The notes beneath the pieces were generated by a model that searched no databases, was not told the origin of the DNA, and saw nothing but the letters and a program-made list of their open reading frames with translations. Made by a program: the position numbers and the translations under genes. Positions 30,395 through 37,833 of a stretch of 37,883 nt of DNA are shown here, in pieces. This DNA is from Burkholderiaceae bacterium (GTDB lineage Bacteria; Pseudomonadota; Gammaproteobacteria; Burkholderiales; Burkholderiaceae_D): assembly GCA_023653025.1 (NCBI GenBank), contig JAMNXS010000023.1:1-37883 (forward strand), in the 5' to 3' direction. Numbering within the stretch: position 1 is the stretch's first letter; each line of letters opens with the position of its first letter.

Positions 30395-30921
30395 CTTCCG
30401 TTGCCGGCCTCGGCAACAATCGAGGATGACACTTCGTCGATGATCCGTATCGTGAACCGGCAGGCGATGCGGGAATCCAGTGCCCGAACGAGTTCAAGCA
30501 GCTTGTCCGATATCCAGACGCGTACCTCCGAATCGCCCGTCCTCAAATCGAACACCAGCAACCGGCCGATCTCATGAACTTCGAGGGACGCGTCTTTCAA
30601 CACATCAGGCGACAGACGAAGTCGAACACTTTCTCGGTGCTCGTTCTGGTGAGATGAATGCGCACGATGCATCACCTCGACCAGCCACTGCAATCTTTGG
30701 TGATGGTCAGGCGGTCTTGGCGCAGACGGGTAATCGGCCTGGGCATCGTGTGCCGTCGGAATGTCCACTGCCGGTCCGCAGGGGCGAGCGCCCAGAAGCG
30801 CACGGAGCCGGAGGCCGTCGGCCGAGCGATGCTCGGGACAGACGGTGCGAGCTGTCGTTGGGGCCTCGGCCACCGCAAGCGACAGAAAGCCGAGATCGGC
30901 ATCGATACGCCTGCTGCTCAT
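30352..30921 (-). CDS. sctP: Probable T3SS needle-length/specificity protein SctP (short)
   Basis: Called mainly from its place between sctO and sctQ. The 189-residue protein has a variable, Pro/His-rich N-terminal part (1-75) and a more regular C-terminal domain (about 95-170: RESVRLRLSPDVLKDASLEVHEIGRLLVFDL and VRVWISDKLLELVRAL). This is consistent with the substrate-switch domain of SctP/YscP and FliK. It is much shorter than YscP, so the ruler part is short or absent. Its ATG overlaps the sctO stop. Confidence 0.65.
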   Translation of the reverse strand: MSSRRIDADLGFLSLAVAEAPTTARTVCPEHRSADGLRLRALLGARPCGPAVDIPTAHDAQADYPSAPRPPDHHQRLQWLVEVMHRAHSSHQNEHRESVRLRLSPDVLKDASLEVHEIGRLLVFDLRTGDSEVRVWISDKLLELVRALDSRIACRFTIRIIDEVSSSIVAEAGNGRCDHSWHRASLCES

Positions 30922-31451
30922 GCCTGCCCCACCGAATACAGTTCACCGGATACGTCGGAGTCTTCCCCCGCTGCCCGGGAGTCGAATGCAAACCGAATTT
31001 CGGCAGCCTCCTCCAACTCGCTCTCCTCGCGGCGTGCCAGCTCAAAGTCTCGCTCTTCCTGAACGGCGCGCATCATTTCGCCGAACTTCTCCCGCATGCG
31101 CACCGCCACCCGGTGCTGTTCACGCGCTTCGCGCTCGGAATCGACGGCTGCATCCAGCGTCTGGAGCGCAGCATCAACTTCCGCGGAAAGTTCGTCGGCA
31201 CGCTCTTTGGCGAGTTGGACATCGATCTGCACGCTGTTGATATCCCGTTGCAGGACAATCCGGCTGCAGAGATCATCGAACATGGCCTTTTCCTTTTTTT
31301 TGCTCTCGTCAAGAAAATCCCGAAGATTTTGTCGCGCGCGTTGGACTGCGACTTCTGCTTCCCTGACCCGGCTGCGCGCAATGGCCAGCTGACGCTCCGC
31401 CTTTTGCTCTCTGAAAATCTTGATTCGAAGTAAATCCGCTAGTACGTCCAT
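30918..31451 (-). CDS. sctO: T3SS ATPase stalk protein SctO
   Basis: SctO (YscO/FliJ-like) is the central coiled-coil stalk of the ATPase. The 177-residue protein is almost entirely charged helix, with heptad-like stretches between 15 and 145 (QKAERQLAIARSRVREAEVAV, REAREQHRVAVRMREKFGEMM). The N-terminus MDVLADLLRIKIFREQKAE is typical. It follows sctN after an unusually long gap of 215 bases. Confidence 0.87.
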   Translation of the reverse strand: MDVLADLLRIKIFREQKAERQLAIARSRVREAEVAVQRARQNLRDFLDESKKKEKAMFDDLCSRIVLQRDINSVQIDVQLAKERADELSAEVDAALQTLDAAVDSEREAREQHRVAVRMREKFGEMMRAVQEERDFELARREESELEEAAEIRFAFDSRAAGEDSDVSGELYSVGQA

Positions 31452-31666
31452 GTCGGCCTTTCATCGAACCACTAAGGTATCGGTACAAACCAGGGAACCC
31501 AAGCCAAATAGTTGTCAAATACATACATCTTGTCCGTATGTAACGGTCACAAGGGGCTGGTTCCTGACACAGCCCAAGCAAACTGAGGCGAAGGAAGCGA
31601 CAGAACGTTGTGCGGTCACCACACAGCCCTGTGCGAGAAACGAAGAAAGCGGGGGAATTGCGCCGA
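31452..31666. other. Gap between sctN and sctO
   Basis: 215 bases without a supported gene, in the middle of a run that otherwise overlaps or nearly touches. It contains a GGGCTG/CAGCCC inverted pair (about 31554-31575), a GTGcGGTcACCaCAC dyad at 31610-31624 and CATAC...GTATG at about 31522-31540. No hrp box on the minus strand was found. It may carry an RNA structure or a decayed gene. Confidence 0.5.
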
Positions 31667-32998
31667 TCAGCTCACGACATCGTGCAGTTGTTCGAGCATG
31701 TCGTCGAAACCGATCCGCTCGTCGGTGCGCTGTTTGAGAAAGCTGCGTATCTCGTCAATGCGCGCAATGGCCTCATCGGCAAGCGTATCCGCTCCGCGCT
31801 TGTATTCGCCGATCTTGACCAGCAGTTCGACCTCCTGGTACTTCGCCATCAACTCGCGAAATCTTCCGGCAGCTTGCTTGTGATCCGCATCGACGACCAT
31901 GTTCATGACGCGGGAGACGGAGGCGAGAATATCGATTGCCGGGTAATGGTTTGCTGCAGCAAGCCGCCGAGACAAAATGATGTGGCCATCCAGAATCGAT
32001 CGGGTTTCGTCCGCAATGGGCTCGGTCATATCGTCACCCTCGACGAGTACCGTATACAGAGCCGTAATCGAACCCTTGTGTCCCATGCCTACGCGCTCCA
32101 TCAGGCGCGGGAGGGTTGCAAATACGCTCGGCGGAAAACCCCGACGCGTTGGTGGCTCACCGGCTGCCAGGCCGATTTCCCGCTGCGCACGGGCAAATCG
32201 AGTCACGGAATCCATTAGGAACAGTACCCGCTTCCCCTGGTCTCGGAAGTACTCAGCAATTGCCGTGGCAACGTAGGCCGCTTTCGAACGCTCCATGGAC
32301 GACTTGTCCGAGGTGGCGCACACGATGACGGCCTTTTTCCGACCCTTTTCGCCAAGCTCGTGCTCAAGAAATTCCCTGACCTCGCGGCCGCGCTCCCCGA
32401 TCAGGGCAACCACCGTGATATCGACATCCGCCCCCTTGACAAGCATCGCCATTAAAGTCGATTTCCCCCCGCCCGCCGCAGCAAAGACGCCCATTCTCTG
32501 CCCCTCGCCACAGGTCAGCAATCCGTCCAGCGCCCGAACGCCGAGTGAAAGAGGATGCTGGATGATGCGTCGCTTGAGCGGATCGGGAGCGCCAGTCAGT
32601 ACCGGATAGTAGCGGCTGACCCGCAACGGGCCGTGAGTTGTCGTGTCGATCGGCTCTCCCATGCCGTCGAGCACGCGACCCAGCAAGCCATTTCCAACCG
32701 GGACCATATGCACCTGGCCTGTGGGAATGACTTCGGTATCCGATGAAATTCCCTGCATATCTCCCATCGGCATCAGCAGAGCGGATCCCTGCGAAAAGCC
32801 GACGACCTCTGCCTTCATATCGGTATCGATACCGGGGGTATGCAGTACGCATATTTCACCGATTTTTACCGAGGGGATGACGGCGCGGAGAATCGTACCC
32901 GTTACCTGGACGACCTTGCCGCGAATACTGGCAACCTGAGCCTGCGCAAGCGCGGATTGCAGCATGTCGGTGATGTAGTTGAAATGATGAGGCTTCAT
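31667..32998 (-). CDS. sctN: T3SS ATPase SctN
   Basis: SctN is the F1-like hexameric ATPase that strips chaperones and unfolds substrates. The 443-residue protein has Walker A AAGGGKST near 174-181, the GERGREV loop at 201-207 and Walker B VLFLMDS at 258-264. [31 protein letters not shown] is the family signature. The C-terminal domain ends [15 protein letters not shown]. Length and motifs are normal. Genes for SctL, K, J and I, often upstream of sctN, are replaced here by two unrecognised genes. Confidence 0.98.
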   Translation of the reverse strand: MKPHHFNYITDMLQSALAQAQVASIRGKVVQVTGTILRAVIPSVKIGEICVLHTPGIDTDMKAEVVGFSQGSALLMPMGDMQGISSDTEVIPTGQVHMVPVGNGLLGRVLDGMGEPIDTTTHGPLRVSRYYPVLTGAPDPLKRRIIQHPLSLGVRALDGLLTCGEGQRMGVFAAAGGGKSTLMAMLVKGADVDITVVALIGERGREVREFLEHELGEKGRKKAVIVCATSDKSSMERSKAAYVATAIAEYFRDQGKRVLFLMDSVTRFARAQREIGLAAGEPPTRRGFPPSVFATLPRLMERVGMGHKGSITALYTVLVEGDDMTEPIADETRSILDGHIILSRRLAAANHYPAIDILASVSRVMNMVVDADHKQAAGRFRELMAKYQEVELLVKIGEYKRGADTLADEAIARIDEIRSFLKQRTDERIGFDDMLEQLHDVVS

Positions 32999-33028
32999 CG
33001 TGGGTGATTGGCGGCTCGGTAACCGTCT

Positions 33029-34255
33029 TCAAATGCCCGATGCAACCCGGTTCTCGGATTCTGTCATGGCTTTTAACGCGTTAGATGCCGTATCGAAAAA
33101 CAATGCAGCTTTTTGCATCAGCTCATTCAGATAAACCGACTGCTGGGAGCTTCTCTGCGTGAGCGAAACGACCGTATCGCCAAATTGTGATATCACGGTC
33201 TGCCGCTGTTCATCGGAGAGACCCAAAATGACCTTTTTATTTATATCGATCATTACCTCGACGAGATCCGCGGGCTTTGATGGGTTGTCGTTGTTTGCGT
33301 AGTAATACTTGTATTCGACTGCCCCGGACGAAACCGGACTCCTGATCAGCGAACCTTTCGGTGCCTGAATCGGACCAAATGTCGAACCGGCGGTCTGGAT
33401 AACCAGAGTAGTATCAACAATCGGAAAGACAGCGAAATTACTAAAGGACTGATCAGATGAGGACACGGTACGAAACGCAACAGCGTCGAACGGAGCCGTA
33501 GCTCGCGCGCTTTCAGACAGCTTGGCGACGAGGGCATCGGTTCGAGCTATTGCCAGCTGCGAGAAATAATCGGATGAGGACCCGAAAGTCCCCAGCACCG
33601 TATCAAGGAAAAACATTTCCTCAATTGACTTTATCCTCACCTGCTCCGTTCTGCCCGAACTGTCGGCAACCATCATGTAAATAGCGGTGTCGTTTTCAAC
33701 AGAAAAAGGTTTTTCAAGTTGGACAGTCCCATCGGGAGCGCGTGGCACGCCGTCTGGCGGAACAACAGGCAAGGGGTAAATATCGTTCAATGCAATCCAT
33801 GAGTCGGTGCTGCTGCCTTCCTTCCTGTAGGTGACTTTGACATCATTGAAATCAAGCAGTGGAGAACTGGTACCGATCCATGACGCAAAGTTGGTCTTTA
33901 TCCAGTTCGCGAGACCCACCAGCCGATCGACATCTGCCAACCCAAGGGAACTGATTGACTTTCCAATGAGATCGGGAATATCCACCGACTCAGGGGGCCT
34001 GATCTTGACGCCATTGATCCGCAAGGCGCCAAAACCCGAGTTGGAAAGTACGCCAATAGCATCGCGGACCGACTCCACCTCATCAAGCAAATTAACCATT
34101 GCATCTTTTTGAATTCTCAACTGATAACCCACGTAGGATCCCCTCTCTGCCAGCGTTCCTACCGCCGCAATCTTGACCGAATTCAAGTCTGGATCTCGCA
34201 ATTCCCATGTCGCGTTAGTTCTATAATCTGTCGTAATGGTGTAAGTGTTCGGCAT
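33029..34255 (-). CDS. Unrecognised T3SS-linked protein, possible needle-tip or translocon-type substrate
   Basis: The family is not recognised. The 408-residue protein starts MPNTYTITTDYRTNATWEL with AGGGG seven bases upstream. It has no signal peptide or membrane helix and is rich in Ser, Thr, Asn and Asp, as secreted T3SS substrates often are. The centre looks beta-rich. The last 70 residues form a strong helix (DEQRQTVISQFGDTVVSL, then QSVYLNELMQKAALFFDTAS, then NALKAMTES). This pattern resembles the C-terminal helix of tip or filament proteins such as SipD, EspA and SseB. That is inference from pattern only. The gene lies directly before sctN. Confidence 0.6.
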   Translation of the reverse strand: MPNTYTITTDYRTNATWELRDPDLNSVKIAAVGTLAERGSYVGYQLRIQKDAMVNLLDEVESVRDAIGVLSNSGFGALRINGVKIRPPESVDIPDLIGKSISSLGLADVDRLVGLANWIKTNFASWIGTSSPLLDFNDVKVTYRKEGSSTDSWIALNDIYPLPVVPPDGVPRAPDGTVQLEKPFSVENDTAIYMMVADSSGRTEQVRIKSIEEMFFLDTVLGTFGSSSDYFSQLAIARTDALVAKLSESARATAPFDAVAFRTVSSSDQSFSNFAVFPIVDTTLVIQTAGSTFGPIQAPKGSLIRSPVSSGAVEYKYYYANNDNPSKPADLVEVMIDINKKVILGLSDEQRQTVISQFGDTVVSLTQRSSQQSVYLNELMQKAALFFDTASNALKAMTESENRVASGI

Positions 34256-34377
34256 GATTAACCCCTGCTATTTCACGAAAACCTGCAACTGCATGTCTGA
34301 TAGGTACCGGCAAGTAGAGTTGTCAGAGCAGAGAAATTCAAGCCATCCCGCATAGCGGCCAACTTGCACATAAGGAG

Positions 34378-35394
34378 CTATGTGCCACCTCTGACACGAC
34401 TTCTGTTGCGATCACTTGCGGCTTCTGCCGCACTGCCGGATCCATCGATCAGGGGTACTCTGTAGGGATCGGCTGCACCCGGAGTCAGATTAGTTGCGGT
34501 GTTCGAGATACCGCTCGTACTATCGACTTGCAGGGCTCGAAACTCTCGTTCACGTCTGATTATTCGTTCTCGCCGCAAAAATTCTTCACGCAGTGCAAGC
34601 TGTGCTTCTCGCACCTGTGTTGTCGATTGATTGCTTTCCTGCTGGAACTGGATCATTTGAGAGCTGGTTTTTGCCACTTCGCCGATCGACTTCGCAGCGG
34701 TCACAAGTTCCGCTTGGAGAAGTTCCGATGTTTTATCGACCACGGCATTGATGGAGCCGATTGTTGAAGATAGTGCCGACGCCGTGGGACGGCGGTTGGC
34801 ATAAGCAGAAAAGACCGTGAACCGAACGGTATCGATGACCTTGTTTTGACTGTCTTTAACCACGGTTTCTCGAATTTCGCTGCCGGGAAAGCTCGAAATT
34901 CCGCCGGACTGAAGCCTCGAAATAATGGCAACTTGTGCTTCATCCATCCAGGCGAAAGCTTTTGACAGTGTCTTGCCCTTGTCATCGAATCGTTCGACCA
35001 GCACGGGAGTTCTGATCGGCGCATCTATCATGGCACCAGAGTCGATTATTTCGCTGTACAGCGCGTTTGCTTCGGCAAGCGTTGCTCCCAAATTAGGACC
35101 ATCGTCAGAAAACATTTTTCGCAGTGCCGTCTCGCTTTTTTGCACACTCGCCAGGGAGTCGAGAGTGACAGGCGTGCTTGTTTGAGATAGTCGTTCGACA
35201 AGCCGGGCCGTCAGCGACTTCAGCAACTCATATTGTTTTATGACGAATGACAATGCGGAATCAAGGCGTGCCCTCGCCACTTGAGTTCGAAACGCCATGT
35301 CTGCATCGGAGACAAAGCTGGTCAGCGACACTGCCTCTTCGGCCGAGGTAGGAACGAAGCTCGATGCTGATATCCCGGAAATGGGTGACGACAT
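34378..35394 (-). CDS. Unrecognised T3SS-linked protein with coiled-coil C-terminal half
   Basis: The family is not recognised. The 338-residue protein starts MSSPISGISASSFVPTSAEE with a strong GGAGGG ribosome site. The Ser/Thr-rich, uncharged first 25 residues look like a T3SS secretion signal. Residues 35-120 are helical. After a central segment, residues 205-290 are a long helix with coiled-coil character (SINAVVDKTSELLQAEL, then MIQFQQESNQSTTQV, then ALREEFLRRERIIRREREF). It has no membrane helix, so it is not a SctE-type hydrophobic translocator. It is followed after 122 bases by the 408-aa gene, and the two are probably co-regulated. Confidence 0.6.
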   Translation of the reverse strand: MSSPISGISASSFVPTSAEEAVSLTSFVSDADMAFRTQVARARLDSALSFVIKQYELLKSLTARLVERLSQTSTPVTLDSLASVQKSETALRKMFSDDGPNLGATLAEANALYSEIIDSGAMIDAPIRTPVLVERFDDKGKTLSKAFAWMDEAQVAIISRLQSGGISSFPGSEIRETVVKDSQNKVIDTVRFTVFSAYANRRPTASALSSTIGSINAVVDKTSELLQAELVTAAKSIGEVAKTSSQMIQFQQESNQSTTQVREAQLALREEFLRRERIIRREREFRALQVDSTSGISNTATNLTPGAADPYRVPLIDGSGSAAEAASDRNRSRVRGGT

Positions 35395-35494
35395 GATTTT
35401 CCCTCCGATCGCGCACGCTGCAAAGCCTATCGCGTCAGGCCGCTCGCGGCGGTGCGCCTACGTCCAGTACGAGCCGACCTGCAGGAACAGGCGC

Positions 35495-35794
35495 TCAAAT
35501 GATTGTCTTTGGTCGAAACCGGCGTTGAGGTCGATTAGGCGTCTGCGTGGTGTGCAGCGCCCGCTCTGTTTCCTCCTGAAGCTCACGAACAGCTCGCTGA
35601 ACTTGACGCTCTACTGCCGCCCTTTCGGCGGGAGAAAGGCGCTTTTGCATGTATTTTTCCAACTCGCCGGGCTCAAACCCATACTGCCTGTTGAATTCCT
35701 CTGCACGACGAAGAATGGCATCAACTTTGGCTACTAATCGACGCCCTTCGATGATCACTTGCTCGACTTTGTCCAAAGCTGGCCCCCAAATCAT
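35495..35794 (-). CDS. Small helical protein, first gene of the hrp-box-driven minus-strand operon
   Basis: Not recognised. The frame is open from ATG 35869 (124 residues), but an exact hrp box lies inside those first codons. Translation of the hrp-driven message should therefore start at a later ATG. ATG 35794 (MIWGPALDKVEQVIIEGRR) gives 99 residues. The protein is charged and almost wholly helical (VDAILRRAEEFNRQYG, KRLSPAERAAVERQVQRAVRELQEETERAL). It might be a chaperone or export cofactor; size and position fit, but nothing diagnostic is visible. Confidence 0.6.
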   Translation of the reverse strand: MIWGPALDKVEQVIIEGRRLVAKVDAILRRAEEFNRQYGFEPGELEKYMQKRLSPAERAAVERQVQRAVRELQEETERALHTTQTPNRPQRRFRPKTII

Positions 35795-35835
35795 TACTTC
35801 AGCATTCGTGGATGACGATTTTTTGTCGCCGACCT

Positions 35836-35863
35836 TCTGTGGCATGCGGGATTTGCCGGTTCC
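35836..35863 (-). promoter_or_regulatory. hrp-box promoter for the minus-strand T3SS operon
   Basis: On the minus strand GGAACC (35863-35858), 15 bases, then CCACAGA (35842-35836) is an exact match to the HrpL-type consensus GGAACC-N15/16-CCACNNA. It points into the run that starts with the 99-aa protein and leads to sctN. Transcription would begin near 35830, downstream of the long-frame ATG at 35869. Confidence 0.78.
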
Positions 35864-35882
35864 CTCCATTCAGAATGTTGCA

Positions 35883-35910
35883 GGAACCCATCGATTCTTC
35901 CAGTCACCAA
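35883..35910 (+). promoter_or_regulatory. hrp-box promoter for sctW-tyeA-sycN
   Basis: GGAACC (35883-35888), 15 bases, then TCACCAA (35904-35910) matches the same consensus with one mismatch in the -10 part. It lies 46 bases before the sctW ATG and is back to back with the minus-strand box, 19 bases apart. Confidence 0.7.
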
Positions 35911-35956
35911 TCGGCTTCAGGCGCTTGCCGTCGCATAGGAATTTTCAGGAAAAGCC

Positions 35957-37045
35957 ATGGAGTCAAACACCGGAAGAATCAATCAATCAGGACAGACCAC
36001 CCGCCTTGGGCTCACTCAATCTGTAGCGAACGATGCCGGACGCCTCGACGGAACCAGCTTACGTATTCGCGCCAACGACGATGATGTTGACGAGATGATT
36101 CAGGCCGAGCAGATGGCACGGTCGGCAGGTCTGCTGAGCACACGAGAACACAAGACACTGGCGCAGTTCAAGCTCTCGACAAATAACGCGGCCTCTGATT
36201 TAGGACTGGCCCAGGCACGCAAATTTGAAAATACCTTCTCTGCTGGCAAGAAAATCGCGGCCACGGCACAGGAAATGCTGCGCTCTCTGATGGAGGGTCG
36301 ACCACTACCGAGGAATGGCAGCAGCCCTTCTGAAGTTGCTGACCGATTTGCATCACTTGCTCGACTGCGAGAAGCATTGGCCGGTGATGACGACACTTTT
36401 GTCGCTTTGATGTCAGCCCTGCCCAACGGAGCCTTAGACCTGAAGGCTTTGTCGCGACAACTGCAGGAAGCCGGCGATGACGAGCAGGCTATGCAGGGAC
36501 TTTTATCAGATATTCGCGGTGAAGCGAGCGAAGATGAGTTTTCCAAAGCGATGACCACAGCGCGCTTCGATCCACATGCCCTGAAAAAGCTGCTGCGAGA
36601 AACCCAATCTCTGCCCACAATCGACAAGCTGGCGCGGGAAGAGCTTGCCGAAAAAGTCCAAGATGAAATCGCAGAATTGCTGCGGCGAGATGAAAGCCAT
36701 GTCCGAGCAATGGACGCCGTGATCGAAAAGGCCGGGGGCGAAAGAGTGCAGGCAGCTGCCTTGAGTTATGACGAGCTGGTGCATTCGGGTTGGAAAAGCT
36801 TTCCCAGCATGCTCGAGATCCTCGTGGCTCGCCACCCACCGAAGGAGCTGTCGCAGCAAATCATGCCGCTGATGGAGCAGACCCTGGCTCATGAACTCGG
36901 ACGCGGCGCTGAGCAACGGTCGGTCGATAAAGCCAAGCTGGAAGCGCTGATGAATTGGCTTCAATGCTTCCGCATTGCAAGGGGATTATTTCTCAGTCTG
37001 GAAAAGCTGACCACCACAATGGGGCGCACATACGGTGTCAACTGA
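35957..37045 (+). CDS. sctW: T3SS gatekeeper SctW (YopN/HrpJ family)
   Basis: SctW holds back effectors until translocators have been exported. The 362-residue helical protein starts MESNTGRINQSGQTTRLGL, polar and secretion-signal-like, with AGGA six bases upstream. Residues 60-230 and 240-355 have the repeated helical hairpin look of YopN/MxiC/HrpJ (EMLRSLMEGRPLPRN..., LMSALPNG, LSYDELVHSGWKSFPSMLEILV). The call rests on this and on the tyeA and sycN genes that follow. Its stop overlaps tyeA by 11 bases. Confidence 0.82.
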   Translation: MESNTGRINQSGQTTRLGLTQSVANDAGRLDGTSLRIRANDDDVDEMIQAEQMARSAGLLSTREHKTLAQFKLSTNNAASDLGLAQARKFENTFSAGKKIAATAQEMLRSLMEGRPLPRNGSSPSEVADRFASLARLREALAGDDDTFVALMSALPNGALDLKALSRQLQEAGDDEQAMQGLLSDIRGEASEDEFSKAMTTARFDPHALKKLLRETQSLPTIDKLAREELAEKVQDEIAELLRRDESHVRAMDAVIEKAGGERVQAAALSYDELVHSGWKSFPSMLEILVARHPPKELSQQIMPLMEQTLAHELGRGAEQRSVDKAKLEALMNWLQCFRIARGLFLSLEKLTTTMGRTYGVN

Positions 37046-37340
37046 AGCCGAGAAACGATTCAACGAGCAAAATCTGCTACTGGCCTTGATTCGGCTTCTG
37101 GGTTCGGGCTGGGTCTCAGCCAGCCAATTCGATCGGATGGCACGTGACTTTGGCATACCGGACGGACCAGCAAAAATCAGTTTTTTCACGGGACTGTCGC
37201 AAATCCTGAGGGAATTTCCACATCGACTTTTCGAAGATGACCTTGCGCGTATCGCCTTACTGGAATCATTACAAAACGCGCTCGATGACGCAATCGCTCA
37301 AGAGGAGTCGGATCCCGAGAATGAGCCGACATCAAGTTAA
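37035..37340 (+). CDS. tyeA: TyeA-like T3SS gatekeeper partner
   Basis: TyeA binds the C-terminus of YopN/SctW to close the export gate. The 101-residue protein aligns by eye with Yersinia TyeA over most of its length: LIRLLGSGWVSASQFDRMARDFGIP against LVDKRWAGIHDIEHLANAF, then ISFFTGLSQILREFPHRLF against VRFYQDLKRMFRLFPLGVF, then an acidic end. It starts at GTG 37035, inside the end of sctW. Confidence 0.88.
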   Translation: MSTEAEKRFNEQNLLLALIRLLGSGWVSASQFDRMARDFGIPDGPAKISFFTGLSQILREFPHRLFEDDLARIALLESLQNALDDAIAQEESDPENEPTSS

Positions 37341-37358
37341 ATCGGGGATGCAATTTAT

Positions 37359-37733
37359 ATGGACTGGACCGATCAGATTGTCTCCGAATTTGGTGTCCAA
37401 ATCGGACTCCCGGGGCTGAAACTCGACAGCAGGCGCCGCGTTCGCCTTGATGGCGACGATGGCTACGGCATTGCCTTTCTGGATGCTGCCGACCCTCCGA
37501 TACCCGAGTTTGTCGTGGTGCTCGCGCGGACCAACAGCTACTTGAAGGCACTGCAGCTTGAACAGACTTTGCAGCGATGCCACTACGCCTCCCCTGCCCC
37601 TTGGCCGCTGCAGTTGGCCTGCTCTCCGTCGGAAACGAGGCTGGCAGTAAGAATTCCGCATCGTAGCCTTTCCCTCAGTTGCTTGAATCAGGCAATTTCA
37701 TTTCTTAAAAGGCTGGATGCAGAAGCTTTTTAG
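37359..37733 (+). CDS. sycN: SycN-like T3SS chaperone
   Basis: SycN with YscB is the chaperone of YopN in Yersinia. The 124-residue protein has the same opening (MDWTDQIVSEFGVQIGLPGL against MSWIEPIISHFCQDLGVP). It also matches in the middle (VVLARTNSYLKALQLEQTL) and near the end (RSLSLSCLNQAISFLKRL against RSLTLPLLHQAFEQLLRL). GGGGA is about ten bases upstream of ATG 37359. Its place after tyeA supports the call. Confidence 0.85.
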   Translation: MDWTDQIVSEFGVQIGLPGLKLDSRRRVRLDGDDGYGIAFLDAADPPIPEFVVVLARTNSYLKALQLEQTLQRCHYASPAPWPLQLACSPSETRLAVRIPHRSLSLSCLNQAISFLKRLDAEAF

Positions 37734-37833
37734 TCAGAAAAAAATCGCGGCCGAACGGTCTTGGACGGATATCGGAAGGCTATCATTCAGCAGTCGCATA
37801 AATGGGATATCCGAAGCTCCCTTTAGCCGGTGA
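37717..37833 (+). CDS. Candidate 38-residue small ORF overlapping the end of sycN
   Basis: ATG 37717 overlaps the last bases of sycN and is preceded by AAAGG. The frame ends at TGA 37831-37833, which overlaps the GTG of the next candidate gene. The peptide (MQKLFSQKKIAAERSW...) is basic and not recognised. Tight coupling on both sides is the only support; it may be chance. Confidence 0.2.
   Translation: MQKLFSQKKIAAERSWTDIGRLSFSSRINGISEAPFSR

Noticed and set aside
31489-31517. GGAACC in the sctN-sctO gap as a further hrp box
   Set aside because: It points to the plus strand, away from the operon, and the -10 part (TCAAATA) does not fit.
36050-36080. GGAACC inside sctW
   Set aside because: No CCACNNA at 15-16 bases, and it lies within coding sequence.
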